From Simiduia agarivorans SA1 = DSM 21679 (GTDB taxonomy: Bacteria > Pseudomonadota > Gammaproteobacteria > Pseudomonadales > Cellvibrionaceae), in assembly GCF_000305785.2 (NCBI RefSeq), contig NC_018868.3, positions 62,001 to 126,000 on the forward strand: a stretch of 64,000 bases of DNA, read 5' to 3'. Below, in pieces: positions 38,837 through 48,702 of this stretch. The translations under genes and the position numbers were made by a program. Below the pieces are notes generated by a model. The model did no database searches. It had not been told where the DNA came from and saw nothing but the letters and a program-made list of their open reading frames with translations. Within the stretch, counting starts at the first letter, position 1; each line of letters begins with the position of its first letter.

Positions 38837-39484
38837 ATGACCGCCATTCCTGAAATCCGTGCGTTCCTGCGCTGCGAGACTCCGCAGGGCTGGATAGACG
38901 CCGCGCTCGCGCACCCCGAAATTCTGCTGATTGATCATGCCAATTGCGAGCTCAAGGCCGCGCAGACTGCGCAGGGGCTGATGTGGAAATACGGCATGAA
39001 CAATTCGGACAAGGGCCCTTATAACCTGGTGCCGGAGACGGCGTTTCTGCTCCTGAACAAAATGTCCCGGTTGGCGCGCGAGGAATTGCGTCACTTCGAG
39101 CAGGTGCTGGCGTTTATGAAAAAACGCCAGGTGGTGTATGAGCAGTTGTCTGCGGCGCGCTACGCGGCAGGTTTGCGTCAGCTGGTCCGGACCCACGAGC
39201 CAGCCAAGTTAGCTGACACCCTGTTAGTGGGTGCGATCATCGAAGCGCGTTCGTGCGAACGATTCGAAGCGCTTGCGCCCCACCTGGACGAGGCCTTGCA
39301 GAAATTCTATTTGTCACTGCTGAAGTCCGAGGCCAGGCATTATCAGGACTACCTGGCGCTGGCGGCAAAAGTTGAACAACCGGATGTGATTGAGCGCCAG
39401 CTGGACAAGTTGCTCGATGCAGAAGCGGCACTGATTCAAGGCTCTGACACGGAGTTTCGGTTCCATAGTGGCGTGCCCGCCTGA
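38837..39484 (+). CDS. miaE: tRNA-(ms2io6A)-hydroxylase MiaE
   Basis: A 215-residue non-heme diiron enzyme that hydroxylates the isopentenyl group of ms2i6A37 in tRNA. Ligand-type segments are visible: IDHANCELKAAQ, LAREELRHFEQV (E..H), VGAIIEARSCERF and LLKSEARHYQDY (E..H). The length and order fit the family. The cysteine- and aromatic-rich middle part is as expected. It probably shares a transcript with the DUF1289 gene. Confidence 0.92.
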   Translation: MTAIPEIRAFLRCETPQGWIDAALAHPEILLIDHANCELKAAQTAQGLMWKYGMNNSDKGPYNLVPETAFLLLNKMSRLAREELRHFEQVLAFMKKRQVVYEQLSAARYAAGLRQLVRTHEPAKLADTLLVGAIIEARSCERFEALAPHLDEALQKFYLSLLKSEARHYQDYLALAAKVEQPDVIERQLDKLLDAEAALIQGSDTEFRFHSGVPA

Positions 39485-39496
39485 AGCCGACCGGTT

Positions 39497-39922
39497 TTAT
39501 TGTGGTGTGTCGGGTTTTGACATCAGGCTTTTGAGGCAGCGCAATACCCGATAGGCCAATTGGTTGGGCTGGAACGGTTTTACCAGATAGTCGGTCACGC
39601 CAGCGGCTACCGCCTGTTTCACCTGCTCCTCGTCATGGGTGCCGGTGACCATAATGAATGGCGTCGTTTTGTGGCCGGGCATGACGCGTAGCGCCTTCAG
39701 TACATCCAGGCCGTTGACCTGTGGCATATCCCAGTCGCAGATGATGATATCCACGGTGTTGTTCTGAATGTGATCCAGTGCCAGTTTGCCATTGCTGACG
39801 GCCTCCACGTGGTTGAACCCCAGCTGCTTTACGCAGGCGCTTTCCACATTCCGTATTGAGTCCATGTCATCGATGATGAGCACGCGGCGCTTGCTCAGTT
39901 GTTTTGCCAATGCTGCATCCAT
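39497..39922 (-). CDS. Stand-alone response regulator (CheY-like receiver)
   Basis: A 141-residue single receiver domain: VLIIDDMDSIRNVES acidic pair, acceptor Asp in VDIIICDWDMPQVNG, FIMVTGTHDEE with Thr, and DYLVKPF with the conserved Lys. No output domain. It is isolated from the chemotaxis operon and lies convergent to miaE, so its kinase partner is not evident. It could serve chemotaxis or act as a phosphate shuttle. Confidence 0.9.
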   Translation of the reverse strand: MDAALAKQLSKRRVLIIDDMDSIRNVESACVKQLGFNHVEAVSNGKLALDHIQNNTVDIIICDWDMPQVNGLDVLKALRVMPGHKTTPFIMVTGTHDEEQVKQAVAAGVTDYLVKPFQPNQLAYRVLRCLKSLMSKPDTPQ

Positions 39923-40013
39923 CTAGAGGCCTCTGAAACGGGTAGGAGCTTACCCAAAGCCTAGCAGTTGACTGAAAAACTTCCCGCGGGTTCAGGCAGT
40001 AGCCGCAATCCGG

Positions 40014-40736
40014 CTACCGTGGGGGCTCGATGGCCTTTTGTTCCAGAGAAAGGCTGGTTTCGTCGGCGCGCAAGAACCACAGGTGTGTGTGCCAGTCGCC
40101 CAGCACAATGCGTTCGCCCGCGCTGACGGCGTGGCGGGCAGGTCTGTGAGTGTGTCCGTGAATCATCAGGCTGACGCCATTGGCCTGCATCACCCGGTCT
40201 ACTTCCGCCGAGTTCACATCCATGATGTCTTCGGCTTTCATGGCGGCAAGTGAGCGGGTTTCTGCGCGAATCTTCTCCGCCAGTTGTCGGCGGACAGGCA
40301 GGGGTTGTGCGAGTAATGGGGCCTGCCACGCGGGGTTGCGGGCCTGTGCGCGAAATGCCTGGTACTCCACATCGTCGGTGCACAGTGTATCGCCATGCAA
40401 CAACAGGGTGGGGCGGTCGTACAGGTCAATAGGGGTGGGATCGGTCAGCAGGGTGGCACCGGTATTGGCACAGAAGTCGTCGCCAATCAGAAAGTCCCGG
40501 TTGCCGGCCATGAAAAACAGCTGTTTGCCCCCGTCGCTATATGCCTTGAGCGCGGCCTGCACCTCGAGCGCCAAGGGCGCGTCGTCGTCGTCACCGATCC
40601 AGGCTTCGAATAAGTCGCCCAGAATGTACAGGGCGGTGGCCGCCTGTGCTTCTTCCGTCAAAAACTGCAAAAACGCCCGGGTAATGGCCGGGCGTTTCGC
40701 ATCCAGATGCAGATCTGAGATAAACAGTGTTGTCAT
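40014..40736 (-). CDS. lpxH: UDP-2,3-diacylglucosamine diphosphatase LpxH
   Basis: A 240-residue calcineurin-like phosphoesterase that makes lipid X in the lipid A pathway at the inner membrane. The metal motifs are FISDLHLD, GDLFEAWIGDDD, GNRDFLIGDDF, LLHGDTLCTDD and HGHTHRPA. Its start is 5 bases after the ppiB stop, so the two form an operon. The set cysS-glnS-ppiB-lpxH is a conserved gammaproteobacterial neighbourhood. Confidence 0.95.
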   Translation of the reverse strand: MTTLFISDLHLDAKRPAITRAFLQFLTEEAQAATALYILGDLFEAWIGDDDDAPLALEVQAALKAYSDGGKQLFFMAGNRDFLIGDDFCANTGATLLTDPTPIDLYDRPTLLLHGDTLCTDDVEYQAFRAQARNPAWQAPLLAQPLPVRRQLAEKIRAETRSLAAMKAEDIMDVNSAEVDRVMQANGVSLMIHGHTHRPARHAVSAGERIVLGDWHTHLWFLRADETSLSLEQKAIEPPR

Positions 40737-40741
40737 GCGGG

Positions 40742-41233
40742 TCAGGCGACAAACGCCTTTTCGATGATCACGGGTTCAACCGGTACATCCTGATGGCCTG
40801 CGCTGGAGCCGGTTTTCACGGCTTTGATTTGCTTGACCACGTCCATGCCATTGACCACCTTGCCGAATACGCAATAGCCCCAGCCCTGGGTGTTCTTACC
40901 GGTGTGGTTCAGGAAGCCGTTGTTCTTCACATTGATGAAAAACTGGGCGCTGGCAGAGTGGGGATCCATCGTGCGGGCCATGGCCAGCGTGCCTTCGTCA
41001 TTGGACAGGCCGTTGTCAGCTTCGTTCTCAATGGGGTCGCGGGTCTGTTTTTGCTGCATATCGGGCGTGAAACCACCGCCCTGAATCATGAAACCATCGA
41101 TCACGCGGTGAAAAATCACGCCATCGTAAAAGCCTTCCTCAACGTATTGTTGGAAGTTGGCGGCGGTTTTGGGGGCCTTGTCAAAGTCCAGCTCGATGTC
41201 GATGTTACCGAAGTTGGTTTGTAGGGTAATCAT
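40742..41233 (-). CDS. ppiB: Peptidyl-prolyl cis-trans isomerase B (cyclophilin)
   Basis: A 163-residue cyclophilin without signal peptide, so cytoplasmic. Active-site segments are [13 protein letters not shown] (Arg), [18 protein letters not shown] (Gln/Phe) and [11 protein letters not shown]. It accelerates proline isomerisation in folding. It is cotranscribed with lpxH and divergent from glnS, with about 120 bases between. Confidence 0.95.
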   Translation of the reverse strand: MITLQTNFGNIDIELDFDKAPKTAANFQQYVEEGFYDGVIFHRVIDGFMIQGGGFTPDMQQKQTRDPIENEADNGLSNDEGTLAMARTMDPHSASAQFFINVKNNGFLNHTGKNTQGWGYCVFGKVVNGMDVVKQIKAVKTGSSAGHQDVPVEPVIIEKAFVA

Positions 41234-41266
41234 TGCCTGTATCCTTAAAAACTGCGGGATGGTGGG

Positions 41267-41294
41267 TGTCTGCGCACGGTAAGACCGCTATAAT
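41267..41294 (+). promoter_or_regulatory. Probable glnS promoter
   Basis: A consensus TATAAT lies at 41289-41294, with a weak -35 (TGTCTG, 41267-41272) at 16 bases. It would give a leader of about 55 bases before the glnS ATG. Confidence 0.5.
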
Positions 41295-41355
41295 ACGCCG
41301 TTTGCCTGCCCGCGAAAACCTGCGGGCCACCCAATTCACCGGATATCGAATTACC

Positions 41356-43035
41356 ATGTCTGAACCTACAGTCGCCAAACCCCAGCACTTTCTGGCTCAA
41401 ATCATCAGTCAGGACCTGGCCGAAAAGAAGCACACCAAAGTCATTACCCGTTTTCCGCCCGAGCCCAATGGCTACCTGCATATTGGTCACGCCAAGTCCA
41501 TTTGTCTGAATTTTGGCCTGGCAGAGGAATTTGGTGGCGAGTGCAATCTGCGCTTTGACGATACCAACCCCGGTAAGGAAGACCAGGAATACGTGGATGC
41601 CATTGCTGAGGATGTTCGTTGGCTGGGTTTCCAGTGGAGTGGCGATATCCGCTATGCCTCCAGCTATTTCGATACCTTCTACGAGTGGGCACTGCATTTG
41701 ATCCGGGCGGGCAAGGCGTACGTGTGCGAATTGTCGCCAGAGCAGGCGCGGGAATACCGTGGCACCCTGAAAGAGCCGGGGAAAGACAGCCCCTTCCGCG
41801 ACCGCTCGGTGGAAGAAAATCTGGCCGAGTTTGAAAAAATGCGCGCTGGCGAGTACGACGAAGGTGCCTGTGTATTGCGGGCCAAAATTGATATGGCCGC
41901 GCCTAATATCAACCTGCGCGACCCGATTTTGTACCGTATTCGCAAGCTGGCGCACCACCAGACCGGCGACAAGTGGTGTATCTACCCCACTTACGATTTT
42001 GCTCACGGTCAGGAGGATGCCATTGAGGGCATTACCCACTCCATCTGCACGCTTGAGTTTGCCGATCACCGGCCATTGTACGAGTGGTTTATCGATAACC
42101 TGCCGGTTCCCCATAAACCCAGGCAATACGAATTTGCCCGGCTCGAACTCAATTACACGGTGACCTCCAAGCGCAAACTCAAACAGCTGGTGGATGAAGG
42201 TCACGTGGATGGCTGGAATGATCCGCGCATGCCCACCATATCCGGTATGCGCCGCCGGGGTTACCCGGCCAGTGCCTTGCGCAAGTTCTGCGACCTGATT
42301 GGTGTCACCAAAGCCGCCAGTACGGTGGACGTGGGGATGCTTGAATTTGCGGTGCGCGACGAGCTGAACGATATGGCGCCGCGGGCCATGTGTGTGCTCA
42401 ACCCGCTCAAAGTGGTGATTACCAACTTCAACGGCGCTGTTGAAAACATGACCCAGCCTGTACACCCTAACAAGCCTGAACTGGGTGAGCGTTCGCTGCC
42501 ATTTACGCGTGAAATTTTTATCGAGCGCGATGATTTCACTGAAGACACCAGCTTGTCGCGCAAGAAGTTCAAGCGCCTGGTGCTGGGTGAGTGGGTGCGT
42601 TTGCGTGGGGCTTACATCATCAAGGCGGAAGAGGCCATCAAAGATGAGGCCGGGAATACCGTGGAACTGCGCGCTTCCTTGGTGCCGGATACCGTTGGCG
42701 CTAACCCGCCTGAAGGCGTGAACCCACGCGGAGTGATCCACTGGGTCTCTGCCACTGAGAATCTGCCCATTGAAGTGCGCCTGTACGACCGCCTGTTTAA
42801 CGATGAGGCCCCCGATGCCGGTGACAAAAATTTTCTGGATGCGCTGAACCCGGATTCCCTGGTTATTATCGAACGCGCTTATGCAGAAATCAGTCTGGCA
42901 GACGCCAAGCCAGAGCAGGCGTATCAGTTTGAGCGCGAAGGGTATTTTTGTGTGGACAGTAAATACAGCAGCGCAGAAAAACCCGTGTTCAACCGAACTA
43001 TCGGTTTGAAAGATAACTGGGCTAACAAAGTATAA
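41356..43035 (+). CDS. glnS: Glutaminyl-tRNA synthetase
   Basis: A 559-residue class I synthetase charging tRNA-Gln. [16 protein letters not shown] contains the HIGH motif (residues 42-45) and [13 protein letters not shown] is the KMSKS equivalent. GWDDPRMPT-type sequence ([14 protein letters not shown]) and the C-terminal anticodon-binding barrels follow. I chose ATG 41356 because the frame upstream is not protein-like and the family starts with a short SEP/K-rich segment. cysS follows 18 bases later. Confidence 0.97.
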   Translation: MSEPTVAKPQHFLAQIISQDLAEKKHTKVITRFPPEPNGYLHIGHAKSICLNFGLAEEFGGECNLRFDDTNPGKEDQEYVDAIAEDVRWLGFQWSGDIRYASSYFDTFYEWALHLIRAGKAYVCELSPEQAREYRGTLKEPGKDSPFRDRSVEENLAEFEKMRAGEYDEGACVLRAKIDMAAPNINLRDPILYRIRKLAHHQTGDKWCIYPTYDFAHGQEDAIEGITHSICTLEFADHRPLYEWFIDNLPVPHKPRQYEFARLELNYTVTSKRKLKQLVDEGHVDGWNDPRMPTISGMRRRGYPASALRKFCDLIGVTKAASTVDVGMLEFAVRDELNDMAPRAMCVLNPLKVVITNFNGAVENMTQPVHPNKPELGERSLPFTREIFIERDDFTEDTSLSRKKFKRLVLGEWVRLRGAYIIKAEEAIKDEAGNTVELRASLVPDTVGANPPEGVNPRGVIHWVSATENLPIEVRLYDRLFNDEAPDAGDKNFLDALNPDSLVIIERAYAEISLADAKPEQAYQFEREGYFCVDSKYSSAEKPVFNRTIGLKDNWANKV

Positions 43036-43053
43036 CGGACTAAAGATCTTCCT

Positions 43054-44427
43054 ATGGCACTACAGGTTTACTCGTCGCAATCGCGGCAAAAAGAAGTTTT
43101 TACGCCTATCGATCCGAGCTGGGTCAAGATGTACGTGTGCGGCCCTACGGTGTACAACCTGGTGCACATCGGTAACGCCCGACCGGTCGTGGTATTTGAC
43201 ACATTATTCCGTCTGCTGCAGTGCCTTTACCCGAAAGTGACTTATGCACGCAATATCACCGATATTGACGATAAGATCATGAAGGTTGCCTTTGACGAAA
43301 AGGTCACCATATCGGATGTGTCCAGTCGCTATGCCGATGAATACAAAAAGGACATGGCTGCACTTTACAATTTAGAGCCCAGTATCACGCCATTTGCAAC
43401 CGATCATCTGCAGGAAATGATCGCAATGATCAATGCGTTGATTGAAAAAGGGCATGCTTATGCGGCCGAAGGTCACGTATTGTTTGCGGTGCAGAGTATG
43501 GCGGATTACGGCAAGCTGTCGAACCGTTCGCTCGACGACATGCTGGCCGGTGCGCGGGTAGAAGTTGCTCCGTATAAGAAATATGCGGGTGATTTTGTGC
43601 TGTGGAAACCGTCTACTGGCGATGAACCCGGTTGGGAATCGCCGTGGGGATACGGTCGGCCGGGCTGGCACTTAGAGTGTTCTGCCATGATCGAAAAGCA
43701 TCTGGGCACCACCATTGATATCCACGGTGGTGGCAAGGACCTGATTTTCCCGCATCACGAAAACGAAATTGCACAAAGCTGCTGTGCCCATGATGGTCAG
43801 CCTTTTGTGCGTTACTGGATGCACAATGGTTTCGTGAATATTGATGGCGAAAAGATGTCCAAATCACTGGGCAATTTCCGCACGGTGCGCGAGTTGTTGG
43901 AAAGCTACGACGGTGAAGTCATCCGCTTGGCGTTGCTGAGCGCGCATTACCGGTCGGATATGGATTTTTCCAAAGAATTGTTGGAACAGTCCAAAACCAA
44001 TCTGGACACTTTCTATGCGGCACTGCGTCCGTTGCAAGATGTGCAGGCGGAGGATGTTGATATAACCGATTCCGCGTTTATGCAGGCACTGCAGGATGAC
44101 CTGAATACGCCGTTGGCTTTGAGCGAACTGCACGCATTGATCAAACAACTGAACAAGGCCAATGCAGCCGATAAGCCGGCACTGAAAGGTCAGGTGCTGG
44201 CGGCTGCCCGGTTGTTAGGTTTGTTGAATAAATCGCCTGACGATTGGTTTAAGGCCGGCGCTGCTGGTGCGATTGATGAAGATCAGATTGAGGCATTGAT
44301 TGCCGAGCGCAATCAGGCCAGGGCCGATAAGAACTGGGCGCGTTGTGATGAAATTCGCGATCAGCTGAAGGCCGAGGGCGTGGTGCTGGAAGATAGCAAA
44401 GACGGCACCCGTTGGCGCCGGGAGTAA
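43054..44427 (+). CDS. cysS: Cysteinyl-tRNA synthetase
   Basis: A 457-residue class I synthetase. [19 protein letters not shown] contains the first zinc Cys and the HIGH-like motif. GWHLECSAM carries another zinc Cys, HHENEIAQS follows, and KMSKSLGNF is the second signature. The C-terminal helical domain is of usual length. It is transcribed after glnS and ends in a strong terminator. Confidence 0.97.
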   Translation: MALQVYSSQSRQKEVFTPIDPSWVKMYVCGPTVYNLVHIGNARPVVVFDTLFRLLQCLYPKVTYARNITDIDDKIMKVAFDEKVTISDVSSRYADEYKKDMAALYNLEPSITPFATDHLQEMIAMINALIEKGHAYAAEGHVLFAVQSMADYGKLSNRSLDDMLAGARVEVAPYKKYAGDFVLWKPSTGDEPGWESPWGYGRPGWHLECSAMIEKHLGTTIDIHGGGKDLIFPHHENEIAQSCCAHDGQPFVRYWMHNGFVNIDGEKMSKSLGNFRTVRELLESYDGEVIRLALLSAHYRSDMDFSKELLEQSKTNLDTFYAALRPLQDVQAEDVDITDSAFMQALQDDLNTPLALSELHALIKQLNKANAADKPALKGQVLAAARLLGLLNKSPDDWFKAGAAGAIDEDQIEALIAERNQARADKNWARCDEIRDQLKAEGVVLEDSKDGTRWRRE

Positions 44428-44434
44428 TGGTAAT

Positions 44435-44459
44435 AAGGGCCCGCGGGGCCCTTTTTTTT
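44435..44459 (+). terminator. Rho-independent terminator after cysS
   Basis: AAGGGCCC-GCG-GGGCCCTT is a perfect 8-bp stem followed by a run of eight T in total. Confidence 0.93.
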
Positions 44460-44464
44460 GACCG

Positions 44465-45844
44465 CTAGAAGGCCAGCACGTAATCAAGGTAAACGCGGTG
44501 GTCGGTGGCGTTGGCATTGGAGCGGAGGTTTTTATTGTTCCAGATGTCGTATTCGTTGATGTTGTTGCGGTAGTAACCAGAAATGAAGGTCAGATTCAGC
44601 CCGGGCATGCCCGCATCGCTGAAGTCATACCGAAGCGCTAAATCCACTTCCCACTCGGTGCCTTCAAGGTTGGGGTTGTTCGGGTCTGACTGGAAATCCT
44701 GGCTGGCGCGCGCGTCACTGCCATGGGTGAAACTCAATCCCCATTGTAGGCCGGGCAGGGAGTCGATGATCTTTTGATTAAACTGTGCGTGAAAAACTTT
44801 TTCATTGGCAGCTACAAATTCGGAGATCTGGCGTTTGTTCCAGTGAACCATGGCGCCGTGGTCTTCGCTGTACCAGTAGTGATCGAAGCCATCATCTCCG
44901 TTGCGCGAGAGCATGACACCAAAATCGATGTCATCACTTTGGTATTCCATCGAAATGCTGGCTTTTTTTCCGTCGAGTCCGGTACCGGCTGTCCGCTCGC
45001 CAAAGGTTGAGTCGTACAGGTGGCCGGCATCGACCGCCGTGAGGTAAGTTACCTTCAGTTCCAGGTGGTCGCCGTTATCAATCGCAAAGCGGTAGCCGCC
45101 GCTCAGATGCATGCGCTTGAGGTAGTCCTTGGATTCGCCAGTCTCTGCATTCAGGTAGAGTTGCTGGTTGGAGTATCGGGCGCCGACCAGCACCAGATTA
45201 TCAATCTGATCGCCCGCATTGTTGGTAAAACGGGTGTAGTCACCGGCGTGACGTGCACTCCAGCGATCGGTGTGCATTGCATAGGCTTGCCAGTGGCCCT
45301 GGCCGAAGTGTATGGCTTGGTGCAGGAAGCTGCTTGGGGTTGCGCGTGAGCCCGATGACTCGAGCGTTAAATATTCGAGTGTCGAGGCGCCCGCCGCCAG
45401 GTAATTGGCGTCGTTATATTTTACGCGGGCAAAAAGTTGGCCTATTTTTCCGTATCCGGTATCCATTGTGCCGTCGGGTAGCTTTTCGAAAATGTCGGTG
45501 CTGCGATTATCGTCGCCACCGCGAAGCTTTATGGCCCCGTAAATTGACGCCCCCACATCCAGATGCTCGCTGAAGCTACCGTTAAAATAATTCAGTTCAG
45601 CGGCCTGGCCCCACTGGTCGATAATCGTGGTGCCTGCACCGGTCTCATCCCGGTCTTTATTAAAATAGATATTGCGTAATTTAAGTTCCCAGTGGACGGG
45701 TTTTGTCGCGGATTGAGCCGATTCCAGGTCAATGCTGTCGTCCAGAATATCCTTGAAATTCTCGGGCACGTCGGCCTGAGATGCCATGCTTAGGGTGAGT
45801 GCCGCAAACAGGCTGCAGGGGAGTGTGGCGGTTTTCCTGATCAT
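44465..45844 (-). CDS. OprD-like outer-membrane porin
   Basis: A 459-residue outer-membrane protein. A signal peptide (LPCSLFAALTLSMASQA) is followed by alternating amphipathic strands such as KPVHWELKLRNIYFNKDRDE and YLTLESSGSRAT, and the chain ends in VYLDYVLAF with the C-terminal Phe required for barrel assembly. The sequence pattern and length fit the OprD family of substrate-specific porins; the substrate is not evident. It is transcribed toward cysS and divergent from hemB. Confidence 0.8.
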   Translation of the reverse strand: MIRKTATLPCSLFAALTLSMASQADVPENFKDILDDSIDLESAQSATKPVHWELKLRNIYFNKDRDETGAGTTIIDQWGQAAELNYFNGSFSEHLDVGASIYGAIKLRGGDDNRSTDIFEKLPDGTMDTGYGKIGQLFARVKYNDANYLAAGASTLEYLTLESSGSRATPSSFLHQAIHFGQGHWQAYAMHTDRWSARHAGDYTRFTNNAGDQIDNLVLVGARYSNQQLYLNAETGESKDYLKRMHLSGGYRFAIDNGDHLELKVTYLTAVDAGHLYDSTFGERTAGTGLDGKKASISMEYQSDDIDFGVMLSRNGDDGFDHYWYSEDHGAMVHWNKRQISEFVAANEKVFHAQFNQKIIDSLPGLQWGLSFTHGSDARASQDFQSDPNNPNLEGTEWEVDLALRYDFSDAGMPGLNLTFISGYYRNNINEYDIWNNKNLRSNANATDHRVYLDYVLAF

Positions 45845-45959
45845 GGGGATTTCCCTGATTGAAGAATGGAATCGGAATCAGGATAAGGATACTACACAAG
45901 TTGTTTGCAAAAGTGGGGCTGCGCCAGAAAGGTGGCCAAAAAACAGCCAGATTTGACCT

Positions 45960-45988
45960 CTGACACTACCGGGTAACTGCACTATAAT
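45960..45988 (+). promoter_or_regulatory. Sigma-70 promoter of hemB
   Basis: CTGACA (45960-45965) and a perfect TATAAT (45983-45988) are 17 bases apart. It would give a leader of roughly 20 bases before the hemB ATG at 46018 and could drive hemB, the DUF3012 gene and the mks genes. Confidence 0.72.
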
Positions 45989-46017
45989 GGCCCTCTTTTA
46001 ACCTTCGGGTATTGCTC

Positions 46018-46992
46018 ATGATTCAACCAGCGTTCCGATTCCGGCGTCTGCGTCGCACTGAGACACTGCGCCAATTGGTCCAGGAAACACACCTGCGGCC
46101 GGAAGACCTGATTCTGCCCTTGTTTGTCGAAGAGGGAATCAGCGAGCCCGTGCCGGTGGTCAGTATGCCGGGGGTTGTTCGTTATCCGGAGTCAATGTTG
46201 GCGGCGCAGGTGCAGGCAGCCTGGCAGGCTGGCGTGCGGGCTGTGTTGCTGTTTGGGGTGTCTGCCCACAAAGATGACTGTGGGTCAGACACCTGGCGGG
46301 AAAATGGCTTGCTCGCGCGGATGATCTCAGCCGCCAAGGCTGCTTGCCCTGACATGTTGGTCATTAGTGACAACTGCTTTTGTGAGTACACCGATCATGG
46401 CCATTGTGGCGTGGTGGTGGACGATGATGTGGACAATGACCGGACACTGAAAAACCTGCAAAAACAGGTGGTGACCGCAGCCAGAGCCGGGGCGGATATG
46501 ATTGCCCCTTCCGGCATGATGGATGGCATGATTGCCGCGATTCGCGAGGCCTTGGATCAGGCCGGGTTCATTCACATTCCGGTGATGTCCTACTCCACCA
46601 AGTTTGCATCGGCATTCTACGGACCTTTCCGCGACGCGGTTGACAGTAATTTCAAAGGCACCCGCGCCAGTTACCAGATGAATCCGGCGAACGGTCGCGA
46701 GGCCCTGGCGGAGTCGATGATGGATGAAGCGGAAGGTGCCGATCTGTTGATGGTCAAACCCGGGCTTGCCTATCTCGATATCCTGGCCGCTATCCGGGCG
46801 AACAGTAGCCTGCCGCTGGCGGTGTATCAGGTCAGCGGAGAATACGCCATGATCAAAGCCGCAGCGGCGGCGGGCGTTATCGATGAGCGCGCGGTGGTAA
46901 TGGAGAGCCTGCTGGCTTTCAAGCGCGCCGGTGCCGACCTGATTATTACTTACTATGCTTTGGATGCCATTGAATGGCTCAAGCATTCCTGA
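46018..46992 (+). CDS. hemB: Delta-aminolevulinic acid dehydratase (porphobilinogen synthase)
   Basis: A 324-residue enzyme that condenses two aminolevulinate molecules in heme synthesis. Recognisable parts are LILPLFVEEG, the metal-site region ISDNCFCEYTDHGHCGVV, APSGMMDGMI, MSYSTKFASAFYGPFR with the first active Lys and LLMVKPGLAYLDI with the Schiff-base Lys. ATG 46018 is chosen over the TTG two codons upstream. The next genes follow closely on the same strand. Confidence 0.96.
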   Translation: MIQPAFRFRRLRRTETLRQLVQETHLRPEDLILPLFVEEGISEPVPVVSMPGVVRYPESMLAAQVQAAWQAGVRAVLLFGVSAHKDDCGSDTWRENGLLARMISAAKAACPDMLVISDNCFCEYTDHGHCGVVVDDDVDNDRTLKNLQKQVVTAARAGADMIAPSGMMDGMIAAIREALDQAGFIHIPVMSYSTKFASAFYGPFRDAVDSNFKGTRASYQMNPANGREALAESMMDEAEGADLLMVKPGLAYLDILAAIRANSSLPLAVYQVSGEYAMIKAAAAAGVIDERAVVMESLLAFKRAGADLIITYYALDAIEWLKHS

Positions 46993-47009
46993 ACTGGAGA
47001 CCGACTAAA

Positions 47010-47177
47010 ATGAAAAAAATTATCGTTCCATGCTTGGCAGTACTGTCTTTGTTTCTCGTCGCCTGTTCACCCGAAGTCGGCAGCGATGCCTGGTGTAAAG
47101 CCATGAAAGAAAAACCAAAGGGTGACTGGACGGCTAACGAAGCGTCAGATTTCGCCAAGCATTGCGTCTTCAAGTGA
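47010..47177 (+). CDS. DUF3012 small lipoprotein
   Basis: A 55-residue lipoprotein: MKKIIVPCLAVLSLFLVAC is the signal with lipobox, and the mature part SPEVGSDAWCKAMKEKPKGD plus the following WTANEA and FAKHCVF match the DUF3012 family as I remember it. Two cysteines in the mature domain may form a disulfide. It lies 17 bases after hemB and 28 bases before mksF, so it is probably cotranscribed. Function unknown. Confidence 0.85.
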   Translation: MKKIIVPCLAVLSLFLVACSPEVGSDAWCKAMKEKPKGDWTANEASDFAKHCVFK

Positions 47178-47205
47178 GTGAAGCCTAGACTGACGCGCAA
47201 CTTCC

Positions 47206-48702
47206 ATGTTTTTTACTGATTCCCGCCTCCATTTCTTTCGCCCCTTGGTGGGCAAATACCGGGAAGTGGTGGTTGAGTGTGTCCGCTTGCTTTATCAGAA
47301 GCTGTACACGGATCTCACCGGCTATGGTCAAAGTCACGGGCGTGATTTTGTTATCGATGTCTTTGTCGAAGCGATTGCCCGGGCGCCGCTTTTGGATGAA
47401 GAAGTCGGTGCACCTGAGGGGCGGTTTAAAGACGCGCGTGCTCTGGCGGGCTTCATACTGAATAATTTGCTCGATAATGGCTGGATGGAGCGTCGTCTCG
47501 ATGAGGCCACACTGCAAAGCCACTATGGTTTTACCCGGATGGGGCGGGGCTTTGCACAGCCGTTTGTCGAATCGGGCAAGCTCGAATACCGGTCGCGCAA
47601 CCGGAACACCCGGAATACGCGCAACAGCCTGCAGGCATTCGCTGAAAAGGGCGAGGTGTACGATCTGCTCGATGCGTTGGAGTATTCAGAACGCATCATT
47701 TCTGATTTTGCCGATACCATTGCCGAGCTGGAAGAGCGGCGATTGCAGTTGGTCAGGGAGGTGGAGTCACGTCAGTTGATCGAGCAGGCTGCCGATCAGT
47801 TTTTTGATTTTATTGACACGGTGTTTAAACCCGATCTTGAAGTGAGACTTTCTGCCGACAGCGTGGAAAAATACCGGGACCAGATAGCCTCTCTGATCAG
47901 GCAGGTTAGACGGCGCCGGAAATACGGTGAAGGGGAGCATGCAGAGTTGCTCTGGCAAACAGTGATGGAAATGCGCTTGCGCAAATTACTTCCCGGTCGG
48001 GTGGTCGAAGGCCAATCACTGTTGGAAAACATCGTGCACACCATTGAAGAGCGCTTGCAAAGCGCGTGTGACATTATGTTGCCCGCCCTCCGGCGTGCGC
48101 TCAACAGTTTTACCGCCCGTGCTGACATTATTATCCGGCAGCTGAGTTATTTGCACCGGCAGGCCGACGAACCCTTGCTGGATGCCTGTAGCCGTTTACG
48201 TGAAATGTCTCCCGATAATCAGGAGCAGGCACTGCAGCGGATGGGGCAAGTGTTGGCCGGTGTGCGATCGGGCTGGCCCGCGTCGGAACAATTTGTCTTG
48301 CGCAGTCGCAACCGGCGTCGAACTGTCCGTGCGACCCTGGCCAATGCCCCGGGCTTGGATCGCGATGCGCAGAAAGCGCAGTTCATCAGCCAGGTTCTGG
48401 ATCAGGCCTTCCATGTTTCCAGTCAGCACATACGTGCCTACGTCAGCGATAAGCTGATTACCCAAGGGCGTGTTTACAGTAAGCATCTGGCGGTGCAGGA
48501 TGCGCGCCAGTTGCTGGCCTTGGCCCATGTGGTCAGTTTGGCCGGCGAACGGCTGGATAATGGATTTGAAATCCTGATTCATCCGGCGCGGTCAGACAGT
48601 GCTGGCTTGCAGGTTTTTGAGGCCAGCAATTGTGGTGATGGCTATTTTGACAGCCGCGAAAATTTTGAACTTGAATTGGTGGACAGGCAGCGCGCGTCAT
48701 GA
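47206..48702 (+). CDS. mksF: MksF/JetA-like kleisin subunit
   Basis: A 498-residue protein of the MksF (JetA, Wadjet-a) family, the kleisin that bridges the heads of the MukB-like SMC. The N-terminal part includes FFRPLVGKYREVVVECVRLL and a winged-helix-like start, and the middle is helical and coiled (about 150-330). Its identity rests mainly on order and size: JetA-like, small JetB-like, then a large JetC-like ATPase. It follows the DUF3012 gene by 28 bases and its stop overlaps the next ATG (ATGA). Confidence 0.83.
   Translation: MFFTDSRLHFFRPLVGKYREVVVECVRLLYQKLYTDLTGYGQSHGRDFVIDVFVEAIARAPLLDEEVGAPEGRFKDARALAGFILNNLLDNGWMERRLDEATLQSHYGFTRMGRGFAQPFVESGKLEYRSRNRNTRNTRNSLQAFAEKGEVYDLLDALEYSERIISDFADTIAELEERRLQLVREVESRQLIEQAADQFFDFIDTVFKPDLEVRLSADSVEKYRDQIASLIRQVRRRRKYGEGEHAELLWQTVMEMRLRKLLPGRVVEGQSLLENIVHTIEERLQSACDIMLPALRRALNSFTARADIIIRQLSYLHRQADEPLLDACSRLREMSPDNQEQALQRMGQVLAGVRSGWPASEQFVLRSRNRRRTVRATLANAPGLDRDAQKAQFISQVLDQAFHVSSQHIRAYVSDKLITQGRVYSKHLAVQDARQLLALAHVVSLAGERLDNGFEILIHPARSDSAGLQVFEASNCGDGYFDSRENFELELVDRQRAS

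Noticed and set aside
41245..42741. 498-codon frame opposite glnS
   Set aside because: Antisense shadow of glnS; no independent support.
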